DNA of 64,000 nucleotides, from positions 1 to 64,000 of the forward strand of contig URER01000007.1 in assembly GCA_900547005.1 (NCBI GenBank), written 5' to 3'. Under the pieces are notes generated by a model that saw nothing but the letters and a program-made list of their open reading frames with translations, was not told the DNA's origin and ran no database searches. Position 1 is the stretch's first letter, and each line of letters starts with the position of its first letter. This document shows, piece by piece, positions 51,514-61,398 of the stretch. The position numbers were made by a program, and so were the translations under genes. This stretch comes from an uncultured Prevotella sp. Lineage in GTDB: Bacteria > Bacteroidota > Bacteroidia > Bacteroidales > Bacteroidaceae.

Positions 51514-52002
51514 TCAGTCATTGCGTTTAGGATATACAAGGTTGTCCTCCGTGATGCAGTCGAGTACCTCGGTGAGGTATTTGCGTGCCTCGTATCTGGC
51601 CATCGGCAGGTCGTGGAGCAGCCAGTTGCCGCAGTCTTGTGGTGCTGCACCGGGTATCTCGCCCTCGAAGTTGGCCACGAAACGGAATGTGCGTCGCATC
51701 AGTTCCACGATGTCCTTCGATTCATAGTCGCCCCTTAAGAGCAGATAGTTGCCCGTGAGACAGCCCATCGGTCCCCAATAGACGATGCGGTCGCGCCATT
51801 CCGCGTCGTTGCGCAGATATGTTGCGGCAAGATGCTCAATGGTGTGCAGCGCTCCGTTATGCAGCGCCGGCTCGCGGTTAGGCTCCTTCATGCGTATGTC
51901 GAAGGTTGTTACAACTTCGCCGCCCACCTCGTCTTTGCGGCTGACGTATATTCCACGGAGCAAGTGCTCGTGATCGATGGTGAATGATGGGATTTTGTTC
52001 AT
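51514..52002 (-). CDS. luxS: S-ribosylhomocysteine lyase LuxS
   Basis: 162 residues. The Fe/Zn ligands are in [13 protein letters not shown] (HxxEH) with a third ligand Cys in PQDCGNW; the catalytic Cys is in [12 protein letters not shown]. It splits S-ribosylhomocysteine into homocysteine and DPD, the precursor of the AI-2 signal. The gene producing its substrate (mtnN) is just upstream on the same strand. Confidence 0.95.
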   Translation of the reverse strand: MNKIPSFTIDHEHLLRGIYVSRKDEVGGEVVTTFDIRMKEPNREPALHNGALHTIEHLAATYLRNDAEWRDRIVYWGPMGCLTGNYLLLRGDYESKDIVELMRRTFRFVANFEGEIPGAAPQDCGNWLLHDLPMARYEARKYLTEVLDCITEDNLVYPKRND

Positions 52003-52008
52003 AATCTG

Positions 52009-52042
52009 AAGCCCCCTACGGCTCCCCCAAGGGGGAGAGACA
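52009..52042. repeat. C/G-rich hairpin between mtnN and luxS
   Basis: GCCCCCTACGGCTCCCCCAA followed by GGGGGAG resembles one arm of the long inverted repeats at 18233 and 63296. It lies directly upstream of luxS. Confidence 0.5.
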
Positions 52043-52118
52043 TGATGGGATGATTTTAATACTAATATATAAAAAATATTGTTTTCTTAAGGATGATGGG
52101 ATGGAGGTTTGAGGAAGT

Positions 52119-52802
52119 TTATATAGTAGCGATGAAACGCTTCGTCACATTGAACGATCCCTCGGCCATTCTTGCCCAGAAGTCAAAGTACTGCGCGGCC
52201 TTGTGGTCGCTCAGCGGCACGTCGCTGATGATGCGGAACGACACAAACGGCACTTTATATATATGACACACTTGGGCGATAGAGCAGCTTTCCATATCGA
52301 CGGCCATGGCCTCGGGGAACTTGTCGAGTATGGATTGCATCTTCTCGCGCGAGTCAACAAACCACTCACCGCTGACAATCAGTCCGCCGCGGATGTGCGT
52401 CTTGTCATTTAAGGCGAGAGCCTTTTCTGCCAGTTCCTTTGGCGTGTTATAGCGTGCCGGCATTCCTATGATTCTGCCATATTCGCATTCCTCGCCACAG
52501 TAAGCGTCGTGATATACGTATTGCGTGCCAACCACCACGTCGGTAACGTTCAGGCTGATGTCTGCTCCGCCCGCCACGCCGGTGGAAATGATGATGTCAG
52601 GGTGATAGTTGTTTATCATTTCAACAGCTCCGACGGCCGAGTTCACCTTGCCTATGCCGCACTGTTGCATCACGATTTCCTTGTCTCCCATTCGTCCTAT
52701 GACGAAGTCCTTGTGATTGCGTCGCTCGGTTTGTCTGTCGTCGAGCAATGATTTCAGTTGCACGAACTCCTTGTCCATAGCAACAATAATACCTATTTTC
52801 AT
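52119..52802 (-). CDS. mtnN: 5'-methylthioadenosine/S-adenosylhomocysteine nucleosidase
   Basis: 227 residues. Motifs: MKIGIIVAMDKEFVQL, GIGKVNSAVGAVEMI, ISTGVAGG, the catalytic Asp in FRIISDVPLSDH and VDMESCSIAQVC. It cleaves adenine from SAH and MTA, yielding the LuxS substrate. Gene order mtnN-luxS therefore encodes the whole SAH detoxification and AI-2 route. The promoter abuts the start codon (see the following entry). Confidence 0.95.
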   Translation of the reverse strand: MKIGIIVAMDKEFVQLKSLLDDRQTERRNHKDFVIGRMGDKEIVMQQCGIGKVNSAVGAVEMINNYHPDIIISTGVAGGADISLNVTDVVVGTQYVYHDAYCGEECEYGRIIGMPARYNTPKELAEKALALNDKTHIRGGLIVSGEWFVDSREKMQSILDKFPEAMAVDMESCSIAQVCHIYKVPFVSFRIISDVPLSDHKAAQYFDFWARMAEGSFNVTKRFIATI

Positions 52803-52806
52803 GCTG

Positions 52807-52838
52807 CAAAGGTACGGTTTGTATCTCTTTCCGACAAA
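52807..52838 (-). promoter_or_regulatory. promoter of mtnN, apparently giving a leaderless mRNA
   Basis: On the minus strand: TTTG (52838-52835), 20 nt, TACCTTTG (52814-52807). The start codon begins at 52802, only 4 nt after the -7 box. Confidence 0.75.
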
Positions 52839-52882
52839 AAAAACAGGTTAAAAGTGGCTCAATTAGCACATAACGGAGCCTA

Positions 52883-52917
52883 TTTGACAATATTTCCGAA
52901 TTAAAATAGTATCTTTG
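52883..52917 (+). promoter_or_regulatory. promoter of the YfhO-type gene
   Basis: TATCTTTG (52910-52917) with TTTG at 52883-52886; spacing is 23 nt, longer than usual. The gene starts 27 nt downstream. Confidence 0.55.
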
Positions 52918-52943
52918 CCTCATAAAAAACGTAACTTAAAAAT

Positions 52944-55445
52944 ATGGAGACAATAAAGAAAATAATGCCCGAGGTGCTTGTGATAGTACTCTTTGCGGCA
53001 ATCTCTTTCGCTTATTTCTTCGTGCCGGTGTCGCAGGGTAAAATTCTGTATAGACACGACTCGTCGGCCGGAAAAGGCATGGGGCACGAGATGACAGAAT
53101 ACCGTGAGCGCACGGGCGAGCAGACCCGGTGGACAAACTCCGTGTTCGGAGGTATGCCGACCTATCAGATGGCACCGTCATACGGCTCTACCGACGGGCT
53201 GAAAAGTATCGTTTCGATGTATCATCTTTGGTTGCCCGACTATGTTTGGTATATCTTCGCCTACCTGTTAGGCTTCTATATCATGCTGCGCGCGTTTGAT
53301 TTCCGACGCTCGTTAGCCGTTCTCGGCTCTGTGATATGGGCTTTTTCAAGTTATTTCCTTATCATCATAGCCGCCGGCCACCTGTGGAAGGTTTTCGCAT
53401 TGGCTTATCTGCCTCCGATGATAGGCGGTATCGTGCTTGCATATCGGGGCAAATATCTGTGGGGACTGATAGTGACGGCACTCTTTACGGCCTTTGAAAT
53501 CAGTGCCAATCACGTGCAGATGACATATTATTATATGTTTATCATCTTTTTCCTTGTCCTCGGTTTCCTTGTCGATGCCATCCGGCAGAAGCGCATTTCC
53601 CATTTCCTGAAAGCCTCGGGAGTGTGTCTCGCCGCCGCAATCATTGGCGTTGCGATGAACATTTCCAACCTCTATCACACGTGGGAATACCAAAAAGAGT
53701 CGATGAGAGGCAAGAGCGAGCTGGTGAAGAAAAATTCGGCCAACCAGACTGACAGCGGACTTGAGCGCGACTACATCACCGCGTGGAGCTACGGAATAGG
53801 CGAGACGTGGACGTTGCTGATACCGAACGCGAAGGGCGGTGCGTCTGTTCCGATGATTCAAAACAAGATTGTGCAGGAGAAGGGCGACCCGATGTATGAG
53901 TTCGTCTATCAGCAGTTGGGCCAGTATTGGGGCGAACAGCCGGGCACAAGCGGACCGGTTTATGTCGGCGCGTTCGTCATGATGCTCTTCATTCTCAGCC
54001 TTTTCATCGTGAAGGGAACTGTCAAATGGTCGCTGCTCGCCGCCACGATATTGTCTGTTTTGCTTTCGTGGGGGCATAATTTCATGCCGTTCACCGATTT
54101 CTTCATCGACTATATGCCGATGTATTCCAAGTTCCGCACGGTGGCGTCGATACTCGTTATCGCAGAGTTCACCATACCGTTGCTTGCCATGCTCGCCCTG
54201 AAACGCATCGTGGACGAGCCCGAACTGCTCACGCGCAAAATCAAATACGTTTATATCAGCTTTGCCCTTACGGCCGGAATTGCCGCAGTATTCGCCCTCG
54301 GCGGTGGCGCTTTCTTCGACTTTATATCCTCTTCCGAGCGTCAGGCACTGAGCCAGTTCCCTGCCGACCAGCTCAATCCGTTGCTTGATAACCTCACGAG
54401 CCTGCGCGAACAAATCTTTGCCGCAGACTGCTGGCGCACGTTCTTCATTATTGTTATCGGCACCTTGCTGCTTCTTTTCTATAAGGCCGGCAAGCTGAAA
54501 GCCGAGTATATGGTGGGATGCGTGTGTGTGCTGTGCCTCATTGATATGTGGCAGGTGGACAAGCGCTACCTGAACGACTCTATGTTCGTGCCGAAGAGCG
54601 AGCGCGACGCACCGATTGAGATGACCGAAACCGACCGCCAGATACTCGAAGACAAGTCGCTCGATTATCGCGTTCTGAACTTCTCATCGAACACTTTCAA
54701 TGAAAACGAGACCTCATATTTCCACAAGAGCATAGGTGGATACCATGCAGCGAAGCTACGCCGTTATCAGGAGGTGATAGAGGCGCACATATCTCCCGAG
54801 ATGAATGCAGCTATGAAGGCCATCGCAGAGGCCGCCGGCGATATGTCAGCAGTGGACGGCAACAAGTTGTTCCCGGTCATTAATATGCTAAACACCAAGT
54901 ACTTTATCATGCCGTTGCAGGGTGGAGCCAATGCGCCACTGCCCAACCCGTATGCTTACGGCAATGCCTGGTTTGTGGATAAAGTAAGCTATGTGAACAA
55001 CGCCAACGAGGAATTGAGCGCATTAGGCACTACAGACTTGCGCCATACGGCCGTAGCCGACAAGGCGTTCAGCGATGTTCTCGGACAAAGTAAGGCCAAC
55101 GATAGCACGGCAACGGTGCGACTTGAGAAATACGAACCGAACCAACTGGAATACAGCGTAAGTTCAAAAAACGGCGGAGTGGTCGTATTTTCCGAGATAT
55201 ACTACCCCGGTTGGAACGCCACGGTCGATGGGGTTGAAGTGCCGGTAGGCCGAGCCAACTACATCTTGAGAGCCATCAGCGTGAAGCCCGGTAGCCATAA
55301 GGTGGTGCTCGACTTCCATCCTAAGAGTGTCAGCGTAACCGAAACAATCGCTTACATAGCCACAGCCATTCTCATGCTGATGTTTGTCGCGATTGTGATT
55401 GTGAAACGCAAGGAAAGCAAAATGGGCGCAGACAGCAAGGAATAA
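52944..55445 (+). CDS. YfhO-family integral membrane protein
   Basis: 833 residues with about a dozen membrane helices in the first two thirds (IMPEVLVIVLFAAISFAYFF, SVIWAFSSYFLIIIAAGHLW), an extracytoplasmic segment (FNENETSYFHKSIGGYHAAK) and a final helix followed by RKESKM. The PGWNATVDGVEVPVGRANYI stretch and the late KPGSHKVVLDFHP are typical of YfhO. In Gram-positive bacteria YfhO glycosylates lipoteichoic acid; in Bacteroidetes the substrate is unknown, with a GT-C glycosyltransferase role likely. Confidence 0.88.
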   Translation: METIKKIMPEVLVIVLFAAISFAYFFVPVSQGKILYRHDSSAGKGMGHEMTEYRERTGEQTRWTNSVFGGMPTYQMAPSYGSTDGLKSIVSMYHLWLPDYVWYIFAYLLGFYIMLRAFDFRRSLAVLGSVIWAFSSYFLIIIAAGHLWKVFALAYLPPMIGGIVLAYRGKYLWGLIVTALFTAFEISANHVQMTYYYMFIIFFLVLGFLVDAIRQKRISHFLKASGVCLAAAIIGVAMNISNLYHTWEYQKESMRGKSELVKKNSANQTDSGLERDYITAWSYGIGETWTLLIPNAKGGASVPMIQNKIVQEKGDPMYEFVYQQLGQYWGEQPGTSGPVYVGAFVMMLFILSLFIVKGTVKWSLLAATILSVLLSWGHNFMPFTDFFIDYMPMYSKFRTVASILVIAEFTIPLLAMLALKRIVDEPELLTRKIKYVYISFALTAGIAAVFALGGGAFFDFISSSERQALSQFPADQLNPLLDNLTSLREQIFAADCWRTFFIIVIGTLLLLFYKAGKLKAEYMVGCVCVLCLIDMWQVDKRYLNDSMFVPKSERDAPIEMTETDRQILEDKSLDYRVLNFSSNTFNENETSYFHKSIGGYHAAKLRRYQEVIEAHISPEMNAAMKAIAEAAGDMSAVDGNKLFPVINMLNTKYFIMPLQGGANAPLPNPYAYGNAWFVDKVSYVNNANEELSALGTTDLRHTAVADKAFSDVLGQSKANDSTATVRLEKYEPNQLEYSVSSKNGGVVVFSEIYYPGWNATVDGVEVPVGRANYILRAISVKPGSHKVVLDFHPKSVSVTETIAYIATAILMLMFVAIVIVKRKESKMGADSKE

Positions 55446-55550
55446 TTCCCAATGCTGTTATCAAGGCAATGATGTAGCTTTCTCATAATGCAGATATGGC
55501 TTCTGTATAATACTGATATAACTTTTGAACAACCATAATAGCAGAATAAG

Positions 55551-57041
55551 ATGAAGAACGTGAAAGGAATGATTGCTGCCGTGATGATGATGCTGATAGC
55601 GTTGTCTGCCACGGCTCAGGTGGAGCGTCCGAAGCTCGTTGTGGGTCTCGTTGTCGACCAGATGAGATGGGATTATCTCTACGTATATAATAATATGTAT
55701 GGTGAGGGTGGCCTGAAAAGAATGCTCCGCGACGGTTTTTCGTGCGAGAACACCATGATAAACTACGTCCCGACGGTTACTTCCATCGGGCACGCAAGTA
55801 TCTTCACCGGTACAACTCCGGCCATGCACGGCATCTCTGGCAACAGTTTCTATATAGGAAATGAGTATGTGGGCTGTTGTAAAGACACCACCGTGACCAC
55901 CATAGGCAGTAAAACAGACAAGGGACAAAGCTCACCACACCGTATGCTCTCAACCACAATAGGCGATGAACTGAAGACGGCGACCGACTTCCGCGCAAAG
56001 GTTATCGGCGTGGCGTTGAAGGACCGCGCTGCCATACTGCCTGCGGGACACTCTGCCGATGCCGCTTATTGGTGGGACAACAAGGCGAAGGCATTTATCA
56101 CAAGTTCATATTACATGACGGAACTGCCCGCATGGGTGAGCAAGTTCAACTCTGCTGCAAAGAAACGCGGTATCAAAGACCCGATGATGGAGCCTGCCGG
56201 CGTTACGCTGACAATGGATATGGCCTTAGCCGCCATTGACAACGAGCAGCTCGGACGGCACGACGACACCGATATGCTCACCATAAGCATTTCTTCAACA
56301 GATGCCGTCGGCCACACATACGGCACCCGTGGCGAGGAAAACAGAGCCGTGTTCAAGCAGCTCGACGTTGAGGTGGAACGCCTTTTGAGCCATCTCGATG
56401 CTGTGGTGGGCAAGGGCAACTACCTAATCTTCCTCACTGCAGACCACGGAGCTGCCCATAACTACAACCTTATGAAGAAGAACGGCATTCCTGCCGGGGC
56501 GTGGGAGAGCTGGAAAAGGGTCGGTCCGCTGAACGAATACCTAAAGACTCAGTATCTCGGAACGGGCAATCTCGTGCTTGGTGAAGACTCTTATCGCTTC
56601 TATCTCGACCACGATGCGATAGCCAAAGCAGGCCTTAAGCTGTGCGAAGTGAAGCGGAAGGCAATGGATTGGTTGCAGAAGGAAGAGGGAGTATGGCGTG
56701 TCGTAGACCTTGACAATGTAGCCGGAACAACGCTTCCGGCCATCCTGCGCGAGCAGATAATGAACGGATACAATCCCGAACGTTGCGGCGACATCTTCGT
56801 GGTAACACGTCCGCAGGTGATGCTCACAACCAATTCGGCCGACTTCCGCGGCACTACCCATGGAGCATGGAATCCTTACGATGCCCACATCCCGCTCGTA
56901 TTCATGGGGTGGAATATCAGCCACGGTGCCACAAACGAGCGTTGCCATATTGTCGACATTGCCCCGACCGTCTGTGCCTTGCTTCATATCCAGATGCCGA
57001 ACGCAGCCATCGGCACGGCTATTGTTCCTATAACAAAATAA
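55551..57041 (+). CDS. PafA-type alkaline phosphatase superfamily protein
   Basis: 496 residues with a signal peptide (IAAVMMMLIALSATAQV). Metal and active-site features: LVVDQMRWDY with the metal Asp, nucleophile Thr in PTVTSIGHASIFTGT, the Lys/Arg pair in VALKDRAAILPAGH that marks PafA, STDAVGHTYG, TADHGAA and THGAWNPYDAHIP. It should be a periplasmic or secreted phosphate monoesterase. It starts 106 bp after the YfhO-type gene. Confidence 0.9.
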   Translation: MKNVKGMIAAVMMMLIALSATAQVERPKLVVGLVVDQMRWDYLYVYNNMYGEGGLKRMLRDGFSCENTMINYVPTVTSIGHASIFTGTTPAMHGISGNSFYIGNEYVGCCKDTTVTTIGSKTDKGQSSPHRMLSTTIGDELKTATDFRAKVIGVALKDRAAILPAGHSADAAYWWDNKAKAFITSSYYMTELPAWVSKFNSAAKKRGIKDPMMEPAGVTLTMDMALAAIDNEQLGRHDDTDMLTISISSTDAVGHTYGTRGEENRAVFKQLDVEVERLLSHLDAVVGKGNYLIFLTADHGAAHNYNLMKKNGIPAGAWESWKRVGPLNEYLKTQYLGTGNLVLGEDSYRFYLDHDAIAKAGLKLCEVKRKAMDWLQKEEGVWRVVDLDNVAGTTLPAILREQIMNGYNPERCGDIFVVTRPQVMLTTNSADFRGTTHGAWNPYDAHIPLVFMGWNISHGATNERCHIVDIAPTVCALLHIQMPNAAIGTAIVPITK

Positions 57042-57069
57042 AGGCGATTTACTATAAACGGAAAGTATT

Positions 57070-57900
57070 ATGATATTCAGAACCGAAGTAAGCATCCCTC
57101 GTGCCGATTTTTTCGTCCGTCCTAACGAGCGGATGCTCTTCGTTGGCTCATGTTTTGCCGACAACATAGGCCGGAGGTTTGCTGACAACCATTTCCCTGT
57201 AACGGTAAACCCGTTCGGAGTGATGTATAATCCGGCTTCGGTACTGCATACCGTGGAGCGGTTGGATGCCGAATGTGTTCCCGGAGTGGCATTCTTGACG
57301 CTTGGAACAAATCATGTTTACATACTGAAGGAGACTGGTGAGATCGTGGATAACTGCCGGAAGCGTCCACAGCGTCTGTTCGTTGAGCGCGAACTGACGA
57401 TAGACGAGTGCGCCGAATACCTCGAACGGGCCGTCGAAATACTGCTCGGACGCAATCCGGACATTCACATTGTGCTCACTGTCAGTCCCATCCGCTATGC
57501 CAAGTACGGCTATCACGAAAGCCAACTCTCAAAGTCTGTGCTACTGCTTGCTGCCGACCGGCTCGTTCGCGAGTATGATTGCGTGACCTATTTCCCAGCC
57601 TACGAAATAGTGAACGATGAGTTGCGCGACTACCGTTTCTATAATTCCGATATGCTCCATCCGTCTGATCAGGCCGTGGAATATATATGGGAGCGCCTTT
57701 CCGCCGTCTATTTCAGCGACGACACGCGCCGTTTTGTCGAGGAGTGGCGACCCATTCGTGAAGCCCTCGGGCACCGTCCTTTCAATCCGGACTCACAGGA
57801 ATACAAGTCTTTCCTACAGAAAACGGAAGCCCGTGCCCGAGAGTTCGAGTGTAAATGGAGAGGGAACCAGCCTCCTAAAGCGGCACTTCAAGGAGGCTAA
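57070..57900 (+). CDS. GSCFA-domain protein
   Basis: 276 residues. The name-giving GSCFA motif is present (MLFVGSCFADNIGRRF), with GTNHVYILKETGEIVDNCRK, VSPIRYAKYG and a late DMLHPSDQAVEYIW (Asp-x-x-His), giving the SGNH-hydrolase-like pattern Ser...Asp-His. The substrate is unknown; an esterase or acyltransferase role is inferred from the fold. The last residues (PPKAALQGG) derive from a hairpin sequence AGCCTCCT/AGGAGGCT, so the natural end may have been extended. Confidence 0.85.
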   Translation: MIFRTEVSIPRADFFVRPNERMLFVGSCFADNIGRRFADNHFPVTVNPFGVMYNPASVLHTVERLDAECVPGVAFLTLGTNHVYILKETGEIVDNCRKRPQRLFVERELTIDECAEYLERAVEILLGRNPDIHIVLTVSPIRYAKYGYHESQLSKSVLLLAADRLVREYDCVTYFPAYEIVNDELRDYRFYNSDMLHPSDQAVEYIWERLSAVYFSDDTRRFVEEWRPIREALGHRPFNPDSQEYKSFLQKTEARAREFECKWRGNQPPKAALQGG

Positions 57901-58012
57901 AGTACAACTTTGAGGCTGTTGAGGGGTTGACAAGCCCCTCCAAGAGTGCTGAAAAAGTCTAAAATCCGTGTAATATAAGACAACCCAAATATTTCCATAA
58001 AACGTAAAAGTC

Positions 58013-58918
58013 ATGAAAAAAAGTATCTGCTCTTTATTTCTCGCATTGTTTCTTGCCTTTCTGACCGGCAACGTATGTGCGCAGACAGGCGATAACGCCG
58101 TACACAAAATAACAGTAGGCAATATAGAATATACGGCAAAGGAGAAAACCAACTCCAAAGACGAGGCCGTCAGCCATTTGGTAGACGCCCTTGCTGAGTT
58201 GATAGCGCCGGGAAAGGAACTGCATGGCCGCTATCAGAACCGCACGCCGCATTTCGGCGAGATAGCCCGACACGCCATTATGGCCGGCCTCGGCAAGGTG
58301 AGAAGACTACAGGTCTATGACGGACGGATTCCAGAGGGACAGATGGCGGACGGTGAGAAAGTTTATGAGATAGCGGGAGTGCTCACAGATATAAGTCCGA
58401 AAATGAGGACGGAGCCAGCCACCGGCAAGGATAAGGACCCGAAACGCTCATACAGATGCGTGCTGACATTGAATGTCCGTCTGCTCGACTACCTTACTGG
58501 GCAGGTGCTGAATACCCATACGTTCAGCGTTGCCGAGTATGAGACATCATGGCAGGACACCCCTGGCAAGGCGCTGGACGCAGCAATGAGCAAGATGTCC
58601 TCATCGGTTGCATACTACTATAATAGGATGTTCCCTATTTCAGGCACGGTCATTGAACGTGGAGAGGTGAAAAAGAAAAAGCAGAAAGAGCTCTATATAG
58701 ATCTTGGTTCGGCTGTAGGCGCATACGCAGGTCTTCACTTCAATATCTATTCTGTGAAACTTATAGCCGGCAGGGAGGCGAAAACAGAGGTCGGCCGTCT
58801 GCGGATAGAGGAGGTTCAGGGGGAGAACCTCAGCCTGTGCAAGGTTACCCACGGCGGCGAGCGCGTCAAGGATGCGTTGGATTCCGGCGCGCGGCTTCTC
58901 GTCGTCAGCTACGAATAG
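58013..58918 (+). CDS. secreted protein, FlgT/LpoB-like layout, function unknown
   Basis: 301 residues with a signal peptide (FLALFLAFLTGNVCAQT). The middle part (VYEIAGVLTDISPKMRTEPA, YRCVLTLNVRLLDYLTGQVL, AMSKMSSSVAYYYNRMF) resembles proteins built from CsgG/TolB-N-type sheets. The C-terminal part (ELYIDLGSAVGAYAGLHFNI, ARLLVVSYE) resembles FlgT-C or other small beta-domains. These comparisons are from pattern only. It stands alone, followed by a strong terminator. Confidence 0.6.
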   Translation: MKKSICSLFLALFLAFLTGNVCAQTGDNAVHKITVGNIEYTAKEKTNSKDEAVSHLVDALAELIAPGKELHGRYQNRTPHFGEIARHAIMAGLGKVRRLQVYDGRIPEGQMADGEKVYEIAGVLTDISPKMRTEPATGKDKDPKRSYRCVLTLNVRLLDYLTGQVLNTHTFSVAEYETSWQDTPGKALDAAMSKMSSSVAYYYNRMFPISGTVIERGEVKKKKQKELYIDLGSAVGAYAGLHFNIYSVKLIAGREAKTEVGRLRIEEVQGENLSLCKVTHGGERVKDALDSGARLLVVSYE

Positions 58919-58943
58919 CTTTCTCTTGTTGCCCGGAATCAAG

Positions 58944-58998
58944 GCGCATCCCAATAAGGCAAGTGATATGTTCCCGGCCATATTGGGATGCGCTTTTC
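58944..58998. terminator. terminator between the secreted-protein gene and araC-type gene
   Basis: GCGCATCCCAATA (58944-58956) pairs perfectly with TATTGGGATGCGC (58981-58993), followed by TTTTCGCTTTT. The two flanking genes converge here. Confidence 0.85.
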
Positions 58999-59032
58999 GC
59001 TTTTAATTATTGGCAAGATACCGTTTCCGAGG

Positions 59033-59935
59033 TTATCTTTTCTTGTATTCAAGTGGTGTCAAGCTTGTAAGTCGCTTGAAATACTTGCAGAAGAAACTCG
59101 TGTTCGGGAACATCAGACGGTCGGATATTTCCGTAATCTGCATATCTGAGTACTTTAGCAGTACCTTAATCTCGGTTATAGTGGCGCGGTCTATCCATTC
59201 TTTTGCCGTCACTCCGCTCACGTTTTTTATTACCGTTCCGAGGTAGCGTTTCGACAGACACAGCTTGTCAGCATAATAATCTATTTGCCGCTCACGTCCT
59301 GCGCAGCCATTTACAAGTCGTATGAAACGGTTGAAGATGTCACGGTCGCGTGTTATGCCGTTCGTGTCTTCATCCTGTTTCTTTGCCGCCATGCTCTCTA
59401 CGAAGTGCAGAATGGCACTGATGATATCGTCTTCTATCTTCTGACTGCTCACATTTGTGCCACTTACGTTGTGCAATAATCCTATCATGTCTGTGAAAAG
59501 AGCCTGTTCCTCCGGTGTCAGCTCAATTATTATATTGCTCATTTCGTTCTCAAGCATTGCCGGAATGTTACCATGAAGTATTTCCTTCAGAGAGTTGTTG
59601 AATATAATTATGCCCGAAAGGTCAAAGTCGTCGCTTAGTTCCTGTATTTGAATAATCGACTCGTTACCAAGCATTACGAGCGTTCCCGTTTTCAGATGCC
59701 TTTCTTTCAGGTTGATGGTACCTTTCGCACTGCCTCGCTTAATAAGTCCGATTCTCAAGCCGGCAAGTCTCAGCGGTTTACCGGAAAAGAACGCATTCTT
59801 TATGTTTTCCTCGAGATTCTTGGTCATGGCATACCTCGTACCGATGTAAAAACCGTTATTCTCTTCTGTTTTCGCATTCTCTATGATGTCCCGGAACATA
59901 GAGATAGAGATGCGTTTAATGCCCTTTTGATTCAT
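59033..59935 (-). CDS. AraC-family transcriptional regulator
   Basis: 300 residues. The last ~100 form the double helix-turn-helix (YADKLCLSKRYLGTVIKNVS, ITEISDRLMFPNTSFFCKYF, FKRLTSLTPLEYKKR). The N-terminal ~190 residues are a cupin-like sensor (GTLVMLGNESIIQIQELSDD). It is divergent from a TolC-HlyD-ABC export operon, so it likely controls that operon in response to an exported compound. Confidence 0.88.
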   Translation of the reverse strand: MNQKGIKRISISMFRDIIENAKTEENNGFYIGTRYAMTKNLEENIKNAFFSGKPLRLAGLRIGLIKRGSAKGTINLKERHLKTGTLVMLGNESIIQIQELSDDFDLSGIIIFNNSLKEILHGNIPAMLENEMSNIIIELTPEEQALFTDMIGLLHNVSGTNVSSQKIEDDIISAILHFVESMAAKKQDEDTNGITRDRDIFNRFIRLVNGCAGRERQIDYYADKLCLSKRYLGTVIKNVSGVTAKEWIDRATITEIKVLLKYSDMQITEISDRLMFPNTSFFCKYFKRLTSLTPLEYKKR

Positions 59936-60051
59936 GATAATGTATTATTGACCATACAAATATAGTAAAAATGTATGTAAGTTGTATGCGAATAGTACAA
60001 AAGGGACATTTGTTTATTGTAAAAGATAATTATGTTGCAAGATATAAGTCA

Positions 60052-60059
60052 TATCTTTG
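60052..60059 (+). promoter_or_regulatory. -7 element of the export operon
   Basis: TATCTTTG fits TAnnTTTG and lies 24 bp before the TolC-type start. No good -33 box is present, consistent with need for an activator such as the divergent AraC protein. Confidence 0.6.
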
Positions 60060-60083
60060 CAACGTAGAAAAGTATTAAATGAT

Positions 60084-61373
60084 ATGAGAAAACTACTGAT
60101 AACAATCATTGCTGTGGCGTTTTCGTTTTGCGGAACGGCCGAGGCGGTGGCCGGAAGTGCCACTATCAAGCAGTGTCAGGATGCTGCCCGAGCCAATTAT
60201 CCGCTTATAAAGCGTTATGATTTAATTCGCCTTACCGCCGATTGCGATGTGGACAACATCGCAAAAGGATGGCTGCCGCAAGTTTCGGCTACTGCTCAGG
60301 CAACCGTTCAGAGTGCCGTTTCCGAGCTGCCCGACGTGCTTTCGTCTGTCATGCAGCAGATGGGCACCGACGCGCGGGGACTCAGCCGCTTCCAATATAA
60401 GATAGGGGTTGACATTGCTCAGACTATCTATGAGGGCGGGGTGATGAAAAACCGCAAGGCTGTTGACCGTCTTCAGGCGGATGTGGAGACTGCGCAGACT
60501 GACGTAAATATATATAATGTGTATGCGAGAGTGAACGAACTATACTTCGGCGTGCTGCTTCTCGATGAGCGGTTGCGCATCAATCACGAGATGCAAACGC
60601 TGCTGTCGGCTAATCTCGACAAGCTGCGGGTGATGTTGCGCGACGGTGTTGCGATGGAATGCGACGTCAATTCGCTCGACGCCCAGTTGCGGGAAGCACG
60701 CCGCGATGAGTCGGAGATGCGGTCGTCGCGCACGGCTCTGCTCTCTATCCTGTCAGTTTTCTGCGGCATAAGTATAGATAATGTGGAGAAACCGCAGCCC
60801 GTTGAGGCGCAGGGGTACGGCGAGAAGCGTCCGGAAATGGAACTCTTTAACTCTCAACTGCGCCTTGCCGACGCACGTGAGAGTCTTCTCGATGCCATGC
60901 TGAAGCCTCGTGTGAGCGCGTTTGCTTCCGGTTACTACGGCTATATGGGCTACGATATGTTCCGGGATATGTTCCATCGCAACCCGACGCTCAACGGAAT
61001 GGTAGGCATAAAGGTTACGTGGACAATCGGAAACCTGTACACACGCAAGAACGACAAAGCCAAATTGCAGCTCCAGCGCCAGTTGACGGAGAACAGCCGT
61101 GAAGTTTTCCTGTTCAATACTGCACTCGATAAGCTCAACAGTCAGGCCGGAATAGACAAGTACCGCAAGCTGATGGACGACGATGAGGCCATTGTAGACT
61201 TGCGGGAGAAGGTGCGCCGGGCTGCGGAATCGAAGTTGCGCCACGGCATTATCGACGTGAACGGTCTTCTTCAGGAACTCACCCGTGAGAACGAGGCACG
61301 CATACAGCAGTCGCTCCATGAGGTGAAGATGCTCAAAGAGATGTATGACATGAAGACGGTGACTAATGAATGA
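60084..61373 (+). CDS. TolC-family outer-membrane channel protein
   Basis: 429 residues from MRKLLITIIAVAFSF, with signal peptide (cut near GTAEAVA). The frame is open from 60057 through the -7 box, so the later start is chosen. TolC-type repeats: SATIKQCQDAARANYPLIKR and ANLDKLRVMLRDGVAMECDV in the first half, AESKLRHGIIDVNGLLQELT near the end. It forms the outer-membrane exit for the pump encoded downstream. Confidence 0.88.
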   Translation: MRKLLITIIAVAFSFCGTAEAVAGSATIKQCQDAARANYPLIKRYDLIRLTADCDVDNIAKGWLPQVSATAQATVQSAVSELPDVLSSVMQQMGTDARGLSRFQYKIGVDIAQTIYEGGVMKNRKAVDRLQADVETAQTDVNIYNVYARVNELYFGVLLLDERLRINHEMQTLLSANLDKLRVMLRDGVAMECDVNSLDAQLREARRDESEMRSSRTALLSILSVFCGISIDNVEKPQPVEAQGYGEKRPEMELFNSQLRLADARESLLDAMLKPRVSAFASGYYGYMGYDMFRDMFHRNPTLNGMVGIKVTWTIGNLYTRKNDKAKLQLQRQLTENSREVFLFNTALDKLNSQAGIDKYRKLMDDDEAIVDLREKVRRAAESKLRHGIIDVNGLLQELTRENEARIQQSLHEVKMLKEMYDMKTVTNE

Positions 61374-61398
61374 AAGGGGAGAGAGAATACCGGCATAA

